DNA from: Pimelobacter simplex
GTDB lineage: Bacteria; Actinomycetota; Actinomycetes; Propionibacteriales; Nocardioidaceae
Direction: 5' to 3'
Length of the DNA stretch: 64,000 nt
Assembly (NCBI RefSeq): GCF_900114845.1
Contig: NZ_FOUK01000001.1
Span: forward strand, 186,001-250,000
This document shows, piece by piece, positions 50,538-58,853 of this stretch (its first letter is position 1; each line of letters opens with the position of its first letter). Under the pieces are notes generated by a model that saw nothing but the letters and a program-made list of their open reading frames with translations, was not told the DNA's origin and ran no database searches. The position numbers were made by a program, and so were the translations under genes.

Positions 50538-53500
50538 GCTTCACGGCCGGCGGGGTCACCCCGAGCTCGGCCAGCTCGGCCAGGTAGCGCTCGACGTTGC
50601 GCAGCTTGACGCCCTCGTAGCCGCGGACCAGGTCCGGCAGCTCGGCCAGCCGCACGGCCCGGTCGTACCCGTCGGGCGTGAGCTCGCGGGCCAGGTCGTC
50701 GACCATCGTCCGGTAGTGGTCGCGCAGGTCGCGCTCCACCCGGCGCACGTGGGCGTAGCCGAAGGGGTCGGCCGCGGTGCCGCGCAGGAACTTCATCCGG
50801 GCCAGCGTCCGCAGCGTGACGTGCGAGCGCGGTCCGAAGCCGAGCTTCTTCTTGCGGCCCAGGGCGCGCAGCGCCGGCGGGTGCAGCTGGAACGACACGG
50901 TGCCGTCGGGGAAGTCGCTGCCGGTCGCCGCGAGGAAGGCGGGGTCGGTGAGCAGTCGCGCGACCTCGTACTCGTCCTTGTAGGCGGTCAGCTTGAACAG
51001 GTTGCGGGCGACCGCCTCGCTGAAGCGGGTCTCGGTCGTCACCGCCTGCTCGGCCTTGGCGATCGCGGCGACCGCGTCGACGTACGCGTCGGCGAGGCGC
51101 TCGTCCTGGTAGCCGACGAGGTCGGCGGCCCGGCGTCCGACCAGGCGCAGCACCTCGCCCTGCAGACCGGACGCCGCCACCGAGGCGGGCACGGGCCGCT
51201 CGACGGGAGCGTCGGTCCGGGCGTTGGCGGCGTGGAACGCGGCCGGGTCGGCGACCGCGACGCGGCCCCAGCGGAAGGCGGCGACGTTGGCCGCGACCGC
51301 GGTGCCGTTGATCTCGATGGCCTCCTCGATCGCCGCGGCGGGCAGGCGCAGCGCGCCCGTCTGGTAGGCGGCGCCGACGAGGAGGAAGTTCGCGGCCACC
51401 GTGTTGCCGAAGATCCGGTCGGCTGCCTCGAGGGCGTCGAAGTCGAAGAGCTCCTTGCTCTCCGTCCGGACCCGGGCGACGAGGTCGGCCTCGTCGGGGT
51501 GCTGCACAGCCGGGTCGTAGACCATCGAGCCCGTGGGGGTGCGGCTGGTCGAGACGACCGTGCGGGTCAGGGACGCCGCGCCGTAGGAGAGGTTGCGGTC
51601 CTCGGCGAGGGTCAGCAGGTCGAAGCCGAGGAAGCAGTCGGCCGAGCCCGGGGTGAGCCGGTTGGCCGGCTCGAGCTCGCCGTCGGCGAAGCGCAGGTGA
51701 CCGGTCACCGGTCCCGCCTTCTGGCTCAGCCCGGTCTGGTCGAGCGACTCGACGCCGTACCCGGCGCGCAGGGCGGCCGTGGCGAGCACCTGGTTGACGG
51801 TGACGATGCCGGTGCCGCCGATACCGACCATGAAGACGTTCTGGGTGCTGGTCACCCGCTCCTCGGCGACGCTCGGGGCGGCACCGGGCGGGGTCGGGTA
51901 GCCCCGCTTCTTCGGGGACTTGGCGGCCTTGGCCGCCTTGCTCCGGCGCTTGCGGCGCGGCGCGGTCTCGACCGTGACGAACGAGGGGCAGTCGCCGTCG
52001 AGGCAGCTGTAGTCGGTGTTGCACGACGTCTGCTCGATGCGGGTCTTGCGGCCGTACTCGGTGTCGACGGGCTGCACCGAGAGGCAGTTGCTCTTCACGC
52101 CGCAGTCGCCGCAGCCCTCGCAGACGGCCTCGTTGATGACGACGCGCTTGGTGCGGGTCGGCAGCGAGCCGCGCTTGCGCTGGCGCCGCGCGTCGGCCGC
52201 GCAGTGCTGGTCGTAGATCAGCACGGTGACACCGGGGATCTCGCGCAGCATCCGCTGCGCCTCGTCGAGCCGGTCGCGGTCCCACAGCAGCGTGCCGGGG
52301 GCCAGGTCGCGGCGCTTGTGCCGGCTCGGCTCGTCGGCGCAGACCACGATCTTGCGCACGCCCTCGGTGTGCAGCTTGTGCGTGAGCTGGGGGACGCTGA
52401 GCGCGCCCTCGGCGTCCTGGGCGCCGGTCATCGCGACGACGTCGTTGTAGAGCACCTTGTAGGTGATGTTGACGCCCGCCGCGATGCACGCCTGGACGGC
52501 CAGCTGCGCGGAGTGGAAGAAGGTCCCGTCGCCGACGTTCTGGAAGACGTGGCCGGCGTCGGTGAACCAGGCCTGGCCGATCCACTGCGCGCCCTCGCCG
52601 CCCATCTGGGTGACGCCGGTGACGGCGCTCTCGGGGCGGTCGGAGATCGTGACCATGGCGTGGCAGCCGATGCCGCCGCCGCCCATCGAGCCGTCGGGGA
52701 GCGCGGTCGAGCGGTTGTGCGGGCAGCCCGAGCAGAAGTACGCCGACCGGTTGACCGGCAGCAGCGGCAGCGAGGTCCGCGGGCGCTGCGGCGGCGTGAC
52801 CGTCAGCCAGCCCTCGAGGGCGTGGCGCAGCGGCGCGAGCAGGCGGCCGGCGGTGAGCTCGCCGTCAGCGGGGATCAGCCGCTGGCCGGTGGCGTCCTTC
52901 TTGCCGATGATGCGCGGGGCGTTCTCGGTGCCGTAGAGGAGGTCGCGGATCTGCATCTCCATGAAGGAGGTCTTGTCCTCGACGACGACGATCTCGTCGA
53001 GGCCCGCCGCGAACCGGCGCACGGCCTCGGGCTCGACCGGGCTCATCATGCCCAGGCGCAGCAGCCGGACGCCGGCCGCGGCCAGGGCGTCGTCGGTGAC
53101 ACCGAGGTCGGTCAGCGCCTGGCGCAGCGAGTCGAAGCAGCTGCCCGAGGCGACCAGCCCGAGCCGGGCGTCCGGGGCGTCGACCTCGGTCACGCTGAGC
53201 CCGTTGCGGGCGGAGTACTCGTGGACCAGCGCGGTCCGCGGCCCGACGAGCTCGGCCTCGGCACCCACGATCATCGGCGGGCGCAGCACGATGGGGCTCT
53301 GCGTGTAGGCGTAGGGGTGGCCGTTCCAGTCGATCGTCGGCGTCACCGGGTCGAGGTCGAGGTCGGCGCTGTCGACCACCCAGGCGCCGTCGGCGACGTC
53401 GGCGACGATCTTGAGCGCGACGACGCAGCCGGAGGAGCGCGACATGTCGATGGCGTGCAGGCCGAGGGTGACGATCTCGGTGGAGTTGCGGGGGAAGAGG

Positions 53501-54048
53501 ACCGGGATGCCGAGCGCGGCCAGCGACCGCTCGCTGACCGCCGGCACGGTGGAGGACTTCGACGCCGGGTCGTCGCCGACCAGCAGCACCGCGCCGCCGC
53601 GGCGGTGGACGCCGTACATGTTGGCGTGGCGCAGGGCGTCGGTGGCGCGGTCGACGCCGGGCCCCTTGCCGTACCAGAAGCCGGTCACGCCGTCGTGGGT
53701 GCTCTGGCCGAGCGGGAGCTCGATCTGGCTGCCCCACACCGACGTCGCCGCCAGCTCCTCGTTGAGGCCCGGCACGAAGCGGATGTCGTTCTCGTCGAGC
53801 ACGTCACGCATCTCGCCGAGCATCTTGTCGAGGCCGCCGAGCGGGCTGCCCTGGTAGCCCGACACGAACGACGCCGTGTGCAGGCCGCGGCGCCGGTCGA
53901 GCGCGCGGTGCTCCACCAGCAGCCGGGCGATCGCCTGGACGCCGGTGAGCAGCATCGGGGGAGCGCCGGGGCGGTACCGGTCGGCCAGGTCGTACGACGC
54001 GGGCTCGGCCGCGGCCGGCGCGGCGGGGCGCTCGATCAGCTCGGTCAT
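50527..54048 (-). CDS. Indolepyruvate ferredoxin oxidoreductase, single-chain form
   Basis: An 1173-residue enzyme that oxidatively decarboxylates aryl or branched 2-oxoacids to acyl-CoA with ferredoxin as electron acceptor. Domain order: N-terminal pyrimidine-binding ThDP domain (SGYQGSPLGGLDKML), a central domain, the ThDP pyrophosphate domain (YFCSGCPHNRST, MGGEGAQWIGQ), and a ferredoxin-like cysteine cluster (VCEGCGDCGVKSNC and CNTDYSCLDGDCP) near 650-710. The gamma domain (GIGGTGIVTVNQVLATAAL) and a C-terminal domain of about 250 residues follow. In archaea the activity comes from two subunits (IorA, IorB); the fused form occurs in many aerobic bacteria. AAGGAGG precedes the ATG. It is coupled to the amino-acid dehydrogenase gene upstream, which would supply the 2-oxoacid. 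Confidence 0.93.
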   Translation of the reverse strand: MTELIERPAAPAAAEPASYDLADRYRPGAPPMLLTGVQAIARLLVEHRALDRRRGLHTASFVSGYQGSPLGGLDKMLGEMRDVLDENDIRFVPGLNEELAATSVWGSQIELPLGQSTHDGVTGFWYGKGPGVDRATDALRHANMYGVHRRGGAVLLVGDDPASKSSTVPAVSERSLAALGIPVLFPRNSTEIVTLGLHAIDMSRSSGCVVALKIVADVADGAWVVDSADLDLDPVTPTIDWNGHPYAYTQSPIVLRPPMIVGAEAELVGPRTALVHEYSARNGLSVTEVDAPDARLGLVASGSCFDSLRQALTDLGVTDDALAAAGVRLLRLGMMSPVEPEAVRRFAAGLDEIVVVEDKTSFMEMQIRDLLYGTENAPRIIGKKDATGQRLIPADGELTAGRLLAPLRHALEGWLTVTPPQRPRTSLPLLPVNRSAYFCSGCPHNRSTALPDGSMGGGGIGCHAMVTISDRPESAVTGVTQMGGEGAQWIGQAWFTDAGHVFQNVGDGTFFHSAQLAVQACIAAGVNITYKVLYNDVVAMTGAQDAEGALSVPQLTHKLHTEGVRKIVVCADEPSRHKRRDLAPGTLLWDRDRLDEAQRMLREIPGVTVLIYDQHCAADARRQRKRGSLPTRTKRVVINEAVCEGCGDCGVKSNCLSVQPVDTEYGRKTRIEQTSCNTDYSCLDGDCPSFVTVETAPRRKRRSKAAKAAKSPKKRGYPTPPGAAPSVAEERVTSTQNVFMVGIGGTGIVTVNQVLATAALRAGYGVESLDQTGLSQKAGPVTGHLRFADGELEPANRLTPGSADCFLGFDLLTLAEDRNLSYGAASLTRTVVSTSRTPTGSMVYDPAVQHPDEADLVARVRTESKELFDFDALEAADRIFGNTVAANFLLVGAAYQTGALRLPAAAIEEAIEINGTAVAANVAAFRWGRVAVADPAAFHAANARTDAPVERPVPASVAASGLQGEVLRLVGRRAADLVGYQDERLADAYVDAVAAIAKAEQAVTTETRFSEAVARNLFKLTAYKDEYEVARLLTDPAFLAATGSDFPDGTVSFQLHPPALRALGRKKKLGFGPRSHVTLRTLARMKFLRGTAADPFGYAHVRRVERDLRDHYRTMVDDLARELTPDGYDRAVRLAELPDLVRGYEGVKLRNVERYLAELAELGVTPPAVKLTS

Positions 54049-55127
54049 CGGAGGACCTCCTTGGCAGGAGCGGAGGCGAGCCGCTCGGCGACCACCTCGG
54101 CCGCGACGTCGAGCGGGGTCCGGCCACCGGCGGTGGACCGGTCGAGGATGGTGCGGACGGTGCCGGCGATGGCGCCGATCTCGGCCCGGACCTGGTCGGC
54201 GGGGCGGCTCCAGATCTCGCCCCCGACCTGGATCAGGCCGCCGGCGTTGGCGACGTAGTCGGGGACCCAGGTGATGTCGCGGGCCTGGAGCAGCGTGGCG
54301 ACCGACGAGTCGAGCAGCTGGTTGTTCGCCGCGCCGCACACGACCTCGGCCCGCAGGCCGGCGACCGAGGCGGGGGTGAGCGTCGCGCCGAGGGCGCAGG
54401 GGGCGTAGACGTCGACCGGTGCGTCGACGACGCTCGAGCGGACGGTCACCTCGGAGTGCTTCGCGACGAGCCGCGCCACCGACGCGGCCGAAGGGTCGGT
54501 CACCGTGACCGCGGCACCCTCGCCCAGCAGCAGCGCCACCAGGTGCGCACCCACCTTGCCGACGCCCTCGACGCCCACGGTGCGCCCGCGCAGGCCCTCG
54601 GCACCCCACCGGTGCTCGGCGGCGGCGCGCAGGGCCGAGAAGACGCCGTACGCCGTCGAGAAGCCGCTGTCGCCCGAGCCGCTGTTGGTGCCCACGACGT
54701 ACGACGTCGTGGTGGCGACGACGTCGAGGTCCTCCGCCGTCGTCCCCACGTCGGCGGCGGTGTAGTAGCGGCCCGACAGCGAGTCGACGAAGCGTCCGTA
54801 GGCCCGCAGCAGCTCCGGCGTCTTGGCGCTCGCCGGGTCGCCGATGATGACGGCCTTGCCGCCCCCGAGCGCGATGCCCGCGGCGGCCGCCTTGTGCGTC
54901 ATCCCCTGCGAGAGGCGCAGGACGTCGGTCAGCGCCGCGCTCTCCGAGGCGTACGGGAAGAACCGGGTGCCGCCCAGCGCCGGGCCGAGCCGGGTGTCGT
55001 GCAGCGCGATGATCGCGCGCAGGCCCGAGGCCTCGTCGCGGCAGAAGACGACCTGCTCGTGGCCGGCGGTGCTCAGCTCGTCGGAGCGCTCGAAGACGAG
55101 CTCGGCGGACGGGGCGGTGAGGGTCAT
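54045..55127 (-). CDS. Leu/Val/Phe-type amino-acid dehydrogenase
   Basis: A 360-residue NAD-dependent dehydrogenase of the Glu/Leu/Phe/Val family. The N-terminal domain has GPALGGTRFFPY and GMTHKAAAAGIALGGGKAVI, with the two catalytic lysines (about 80 and 92), and RYYTAADVGTTAEDLD. The Rossmann motif is VGVEGVGKVG. GAANNQLLD and PDYVANAGGLIQVGGEIW are typical of leucine and phenylalanine dehydrogenases. It deaminates a hydrophobic amino acid to its 2-oxoacid, the substrate of the coupled oxidoreductase. AGGAGA precedes the ATG. It is divergent from an Lrp-type regulator across 164 bp. Confidence 0.92.
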   Translation of the reverse strand: MTLTAPSAELVFERSDELSTAGHEQVVFCRDEASGLRAIIALHDTRLGPALGGTRFFPYASESAALTDVLRLSQGMTHKAAAAGIALGGGKAVIIGDPASAKTPELLRAYGRFVDSLSGRYYTAADVGTTAEDLDVVATTTSYVVGTNSGSGDSGFSTAYGVFSALRAAAEHRWGAEGLRGRTVGVEGVGKVGAHLVALLLGEGAAVTVTDPSAASVARLVAKHSEVTVRSSVVDAPVDVYAPCALGATLTPASVAGLRAEVVCGAANNQLLDSSVATLLQARDITWVPDYVANAGGLIQVGGEIWSRPADQVRAEIGAIAGTVRTILDRSTAGGRTPLDVAAEVVAERLASAPAKEVLR

Positions 55128-55291
55128 CGGTTCTCCTGGGAGGGGAGGGAGAGGGACGCAAGGACGAGCCTGCTGGTCAGGTGCGCCGGGTCACAACCTC
55201 CATCCCGCACTTTGGCGACGATCCGCAACCTTCGCCGTGGCCACCGGAGCCACCGCGCAACAGATGCTCCGTCGGGGTTACGCTTCTTTGC
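55128..55291. promoter_or_regulatory. Divergent promoter between the dehydrogenase operon and the Lrp gene
   Basis: Revcomp AGGAGAACCG just before 55127 is the dehydrogenase ribosome site. TACGCT at 55279-55284 is a possible -10 box 7 nt before the Lrp GTG. Lrp-family regulators usually bind such a divergent region; no clear palindrome was found by eye. Confidence 0.4.
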
Positions 55292-55741
55292 GTGAGCGAG
55301 CCCGCCCTTCTCGACCAGACCGACCGCGCCATCCTCGACCTCCTGCGCGAGAACGCCCGCCGCCCCCTCCGCGAGATCGCGACCGCCGTCGGCCTCACCG
55401 TCGCGCCCGTCCAGCGCCGCATCGCCCGTCTGGAGAAGCTCGGCGTCATCGAGCGCTACACGGTCCAGGTCAACCACGGCCGGATCGCCACCGGCATCGA
55501 AGCGGTCACCGAGCTGCAGTTCGCCGACGACCTCGACCTCGCCCAGATCATGGAGTACGTCGCCCAGATCCCCGAGGTCGAGGAGGTCCTCACCCTCGCC
55601 GGCGACCCCGACGCCCTGGTCCGGATCCGGGTCGACGGCGTCGAGGACCTGCGCCGCGTCGTCAGCCAGCTCCGCTCCAGCGGGCCCATCGCGAGCACCA
55701 AGACCCTCGTCGTCCTGGAGGAGTGGACGCGCTTCGGCTGA
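55292..55741 (+). CDS. Lrp/AsnC family regulator
   Basis: A 149-residue regulator. The N-terminal helix-turn-helix reads LDQTDRAILDLLRENARRPLREIATAVGLTVAPVQRRIARLEKLGVI. The C-terminal RAM ligand-binding domain (about 65-145) has EVEEVLTLAGDPDALVRIRVDGVEDLRRVV. I chose the GTG at 55292, which gives the standard Lrp length; an earlier in-frame start adds 37 atypical residues. It is divergent from the amino-acid dehydrogenase / oxidoreductase operon and most likely senses an amino acid and controls it. Five 22-bp-phased repeats lie just after its stop. Confidence 0.93.
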   Translation: MSEPALLDQTDRAILDLLRENARRPLREIATAVGLTVAPVQRRIARLEKLGVIERYTVQVNHGRIATGIEAVTELQFADDLDLAQIMEYVAQIPEVEEVLTLAGDPDALVRIRVDGVEDLRRVVSQLRSSGPIASTKTLVVLEEWTRFG

Positions 55742-55755
55742 CCTTCCCGCCCCGC

Positions 55756-55865
55756 CGAAGTAGCAGAGTTGGCCCCCCGAAGTAGCAAGGTTCGACCCTC
55801 GAAGTCGCAAGGTTGCTCCGTCGAGGTCGCAGGATTCGCAGGTCGACGTTGCACGGCCCGTGCTC
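55756..55865. repeat. Five direct repeats with an exact 22-bp period
   Basis: Copies begin at 55756, 55778, 55800, 55822 and 55844. Copies 1-3 follow the consensus CGAAGTNGCAAGGTT closely; copy 4 is CGAGGTCGCAGGATT and copy 5 is degenerate (CGACGTTGCACGG). There are no spacers, so it is not CRISPR. The period equals two helical turns, so all copies face one side of the DNA. It lies between the Lrp stop and the TAGGGT promoter of the next GntR gene. Confidence 0.8.
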
Positions 55866-55915
55866 TCCAGCGGAGCGGTGGTGCGGTCGTACGCCGGCGC
55901 ACCGCGCGCCTCCTC

Positions 55916-55921
55916 TAGGGT
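55916..55921 (+). promoter_or_regulatory. -10 box of the UTRA-type GntR gene
   Basis: TAGGGT ends 6 nt before the ATG at 55928 without a Shine-Dalgarno sequence, indicating a leaderless transcript. The 22-bp repeat array ends 50 bp upstream. Confidence 0.45.
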
Positions 55922-55927
55922 GGCGCC

Positions 55928-56647
55928 ATGACAGGTTCCGAGCTGCCGGAGCCGGTCGAGCGCCGGCTGCAGCGGCTCTGGGCCGAGGCCGCCGAGCGGG
56001 GCGCGGCGATGCCGAGCGAGATCGCGCTGGCGTCGTCGCTCGAGGTCAGCCGGCCGGCGGTCCGGGAGGCGCTGGTGCGGCTCGAGGAGCGCGGCTTCAT
56101 CCACCGGCGCAAGGGCGCCGACACCACCGTCAACAGCTCGCTGCTCGGCATCCCGGCGCGGTTCGAGCAGCGCCTCGACAGCTCGGAGCTCATCGCCGCG
56201 ATGGGGCGCACGCCGTCCGTCGAGGTGACCGACGTCCGGGTCGAGGAGGTCACCCTCGACGAGGCCCACGAGCACGACGTCTCGCCGCGCCAGAGCGTCC
56301 TGCGCACCACCAAGGTCTGGTCGGCGGACGGCGAGCCCGTCCTGGTCGCGCGGGACGCCGTCCCGGTGCTGACCCGGACCGACCCCACGACGCTCGACCC
56401 GGCCACGCCGATGGTCGATCTCGCGACCGCGCTGACCGGTGAGCGGGTCGGCTGGGAGCTCGTGTTCCCCGGGGCCGACGGGCTGAGCGACGACGACGCC
56501 GCGCTGACCGGCCGGCCCGCCGGCGAGCCCGCGATGACGTTGGACGCCACGGGGATCAGCCGGACCGGCACGGTCTGCTACTGGACCCGTGAGGTGCACC
56601 TGCGCGGGGCGTTCCGCTACGCGATGGTGCGCCGCGCGGACTGGTAG
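55928..56647 (+). CDS. GntR family regulator, HutC/UTRA subfamily
   Basis: A 239-residue regulator. The helix-turn-helix region reads MPSEIALASSLEVSRPAVREALVRLEERGFIHRRKG, and the remainder is a UTRA ligand-binding domain (VTDVRVEEVTLDEAHEHDVSPRQSVLRTTKVWSADGEPV ... DATGISRTGTVCYWTREVHLRGAFRYAMVRR). It is convergent with the amidohydrolase gene. UTRA regulators typically bind TGTC-like palindromes; the CTGTCAGACAG boxes upstream of the OsmC-amidohydrolase operon are the nearest candidates. Confidence 0.9.
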   Translation: MTGSELPEPVERRLQRLWAEAAERGAAMPSEIALASSLEVSRPAVREALVRLEERGFIHRRKGADTTVNSSLLGIPARFEQRLDSSELIAAMGRTPSVEVTDVRVEEVTLDEAHEHDVSPRQSVLRTTKVWSADGEPVLVARDAVPVLTRTDPTTLDPATPMVDLATALTGERVGWELVFPGADGLSDDDAALTGRPAGEPAMTLDATGISRTGTVCYWTREVHLRGAFRYAMVRRADW

Positions 56648-56677
56648 GGCAGCAGCCCGCGCGGCGCAGTCCCGCGG

Positions 56678-57925
56678 TCAGCGCAGGATCCGGGTCCGGG
56701 TCTCCGACTCCGCGATCACCTTCCCGCGCCGCACGACCCACCGCGGCCGGGCGTGCTCGGTGAGCACGTCGCGCACCGAGGCGTACGGGTGCACGCAGAG
56801 GTCGGCCGTGCTTCCGACCGCGATCCCGTGGTCGGGTACGCCGAGCACGTCGGCCGCCCGCGTGGTGATCAGCTCGAGCAGCAGCTGCTGGTCGTCGTGG
56901 GTGAGGAAGCGGAGGGTGTGCGCGGCGAGGAAGGCCACCTCCAGCATGTTGTTGCGGCCGAAGGGGTAGTACGCGTCTTCGACGTCGTCCTGCCCCAGGG
57001 CGACGGCGATCCCGTCGTCGGCGAAGTCGCGCACGGGCAGGTGCAGCGGCCCGGTGTGCGGGTCGGAGACGAAGCCGAGACCGGCCGCGTGGGCGAGGTC
57101 CATCAGCCGCTGCAGCGTGGGCTGGGGGTACTCCGCGAGGGCGCGGGCGTGGCACGCGACGCCGCGTCCCTGCAGGCCGTGCTCGAGCATCGCCTGGGCG
57201 AGCATCTGGGTGGTGCGCAGGCTGGGGTCGCCGGCGTCGTCGACCAGCATCGCGACGCGCTTGCCCTGCTCGTTCGCGAGCCGGCAGGCCCACTCCACGT
57301 GCGCCTGGGCGTCGGCGTCCGTCATCTCGATCCAGGGGATGCCGCCGACGACGTCGGCGCCCATCCGCAGCGCCTCCTCGCACAGCTCGGCCGCGCCGGG
57401 GTCGCGGAGCAGGCCGTCCTGGGGGAAAGCGACGACCTGGAGGTCGAGCAGGTCGCGGTACTCCTCGCGCACCTCCAGCACCGCCTCCATGCCGACCAGG
57501 CGCGCGGTCGTGTCGACGTCGACGAACGTCTGCATGTGCAGGGTGCCGTTCTCGACCGCGGCGTCCAGCGCGCGGCGGATGTTCGGGACCAGCCACGAGC
57601 GGTCGTACTGCCGCTTGACCTGGCTCGCCTCACGGACGATGGAGCGCAGCGCGGCGCCCATGTTCCCCGACGTGTACGCCGCCAGGGCGCCGTCGCCCGC
57701 CCGGTCGAGCGAGTGCACCTTCTCGAGGTGCAGGTGGCCGTTGACGAAGGTCGGGGTGACCAGGCGCCCCTCGGCGTCGAGGGTGGTCGTCGCCGTGGTG
57801 CCCGCCGGGGGCTCGGGGGCGACGAAGACGTAGCGGCCCTCGCGCACGCCGAGCGCGACGACGGAGCCGTCGGCCAGGCGGGCGCCGGTGACGAGGAGGT
57901 CGACGTGCGGCGTGGGGGCGCTCAT
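56678..57925 (-). CDS. Cytosine deaminase-like amidohydrolase
   Basis: A 415-residue metal-dependent amidohydrolase of the CodA/AtzC group. The first metal motif is VNGHLHLEK (about 62-70). TFVDVDTT, FPQDGLLRDPGAAELCEEALRMGADVVGGIP and VACHARALAEYP follow the CodA order. The late Asp is in GQDDVEDAYYPFG. By eye, the position of the HCDE motif that gives CodA its third metal His and catalytic Glu reads LVDD here, so the active site may be altered. Members deaminate cytosine, isocytosine or creatinine-like rings. Its ATG overlaps the stop of the OsmC gene upstream. The exact substrate is unknown. Confidence 0.82.
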   Translation of the reverse strand: MSAPTPHVDLLVTGARLADGSVVALGVREGRYVFVAPEPPAGTTATTTLDAEGRLVTPTFVNGHLHLEKVHSLDRAGDGALAAYTSGNMGAALRSIVREASQVKRQYDRSWLVPNIRRALDAAVENGTLHMQTFVDVDTTARLVGMEAVLEVREEYRDLLDLQVVAFPQDGLLRDPGAAELCEEALRMGADVVGGIPWIEMTDADAQAHVEWACRLANEQGKRVAMLVDDAGDPSLRTTQMLAQAMLEHGLQGRGVACHARALAEYPQPTLQRLMDLAHAAGLGFVSDPHTGPLHLPVRDFADDGIAVALGQDDVEDAYYPFGRNNMLEVAFLAAHTLRFLTHDDQQLLLELITTRAADVLGVPDHGIAVGSTADLCVHPYASVRDVLTEHARPRWVVRRGKVIAESETRTRILR

Positions 57926-58392
57926 GCCGCGGCCTCGAACGCGACGCTCTCCTGCAGGGTGAGCGCGCGCCGCAGCGTGTTGCCGACCGGGCAGGTCTCG
58001 ATGCCGTGGCGCAGCGCGTCCTGCTGCTCGGCGGTGAGGTCGCCGCGGACGGTGACCTGGGCGATGATCCGGGAGATCCGCAGCTCGCGCTCGCCGGGAT
58101 CGAGAGGTCCGGAGGTGGGCCGGTTGACGCGCAGCGAGAGCCGGATCGTGGCGCCGTCGTAGTCGAAGCCACCCTGGCGGGCGATGCCGCGCAGCGTGCC
58201 GGCCATGCAGCCGCCGAGCGCGGAGAGCACGAGCCCGAACGGGTTGGGTGCCGTCCCCTCGCCGTCGAACTCGCGCGGCTCGTCGATGACGACGGTGTGC
58301 TCGCCGCCGACGACGGCGAGCGAGGCGTAGTTGGTCAGGCTGTGGACGACGACGTCGCGGTTGGCCGAGGCCACGGTGCTGTCAGCGGTCAC
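57922..58392 (-). CDS. OsmC/Ohr family peroxiredoxin-like protein
   Basis: A 156-residue OsmC-fold protein. The two redox cysteines are in GGCMAGTLRGIA (about residue 61) and IETCPVGNTLRRAL (about residue 130), the usual positions. Such proteins reduce organic hydroperoxides or bind reactive acyl compounds. I chose the GTG at 58392 because AAGGAGG lies 6 nt upstream; an in-frame ATG 57 nt earlier lacks one. First gene of a two-gene operon with the amidohydrolase, behind two CTGTCAGACA boxes. Confidence 0.9.
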   Translation of the reverse strand: MTADSTVASANRDVVVHSLTNYASLAVVGGEHTVVIDEPREFDGEGTAPNPFGLVLSALGGCMAGTLRGIARQGGFDYDGATIRLSLRVNRPTSGPLDPGERELRISRIIAQVTVRGDLTAEQQDALRHGIETCPVGNTLRRALTLQESVAFEAAA

Positions 58393-58426
58393 GGGGACCT
58401 CCTTGAGGACGAAGCGGGGCGAGAAT

Positions 58427-58460
58427 CTGTCAGACAGGACGTTCCTCACCTGTCAGACAT
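58427..58460. promoter_or_regulatory. Two CTGTCAGACA operator-like boxes
   Basis: CTGTCAGACAG (58427-58437) is a perfect 11-base palindrome and CTGTCAGACAT (58450-58460) repeats it 23 bp away. They lie 35-68 bp upstream of the OsmC start on the leftward promoter. The UTRA-type GntR at 55928 is a candidate binder. Confidence 0.55.
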
Positions 58461-58853
58461 GTGTCAAGACCTCGGCTCCACCGAGAAGCCAGGATCGTCA
58501 GGAATCGCCCACCAGGACAGGGGATCGGAGCACCTCTTGCCGGTGCGTCCCGTGCCGCCGGGTGGGCACCGCGCGCGGACCTCCGGCGCCCACTTCTCTT
58601 GACCTAGCATTCGCTCGGTTTCCCTCGTACTATGACTACTCGAAATACCCCGGAAGGAAACAGCGAGGCGCTCGGGCCCTCGCCGGCGCTCGGGCCCCGG
58701 GGTACCTCGATCGGACCGTGCCGCCTCGGGCTCGCGGATCGTGGGCATCCGTCACCTCAAACAATCAAGCGCTTGCTTGACCATGTGACGGGCGTCATCT
58801 AGCGTCGAACTAGCAAGCGCTTGGTTTGCTGACAGTCATCAGAAGGAACTGGG
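58461..58853 (+). promoter_or_regulatory. Promoter of the Liv transporter operon with two KstR2-like operators
   Basis: TTGACC (58777-58782) and TAGCGT (58800-58805) with a 17-base spacer make a strong housekeeping promoter. Two sites fitting AnCAAGnnCTTGnT flank it: 58764-58777 ends on the -35 box and 58812-58825 covers the start point. Both share the core CAAGCGCTTG. AGAAGGAA before 58854 is the ribosome site. From 58461 to about 58760 there is an AT-richer patch near 58600-58660 but no gene I can support. Confidence 0.7.

Noticed and set aside
55756..55865. Repeat array as CRISPR
   Set aside because: The repeats are head to tail with no spacers and only 22 bp long, and no cas genes are nearby.
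58620..58660. TTGACC ... TACTAT as a promoter
   Set aside because: The spacer is about 23 bases, too long, and no gene starts after it.
58331..58780. A 149-codon forward frame between OsmC and the Liv operon
   Set aside because: It starts inside the OsmC gene on the other strand, covers operators and has no domain or ribosome site.
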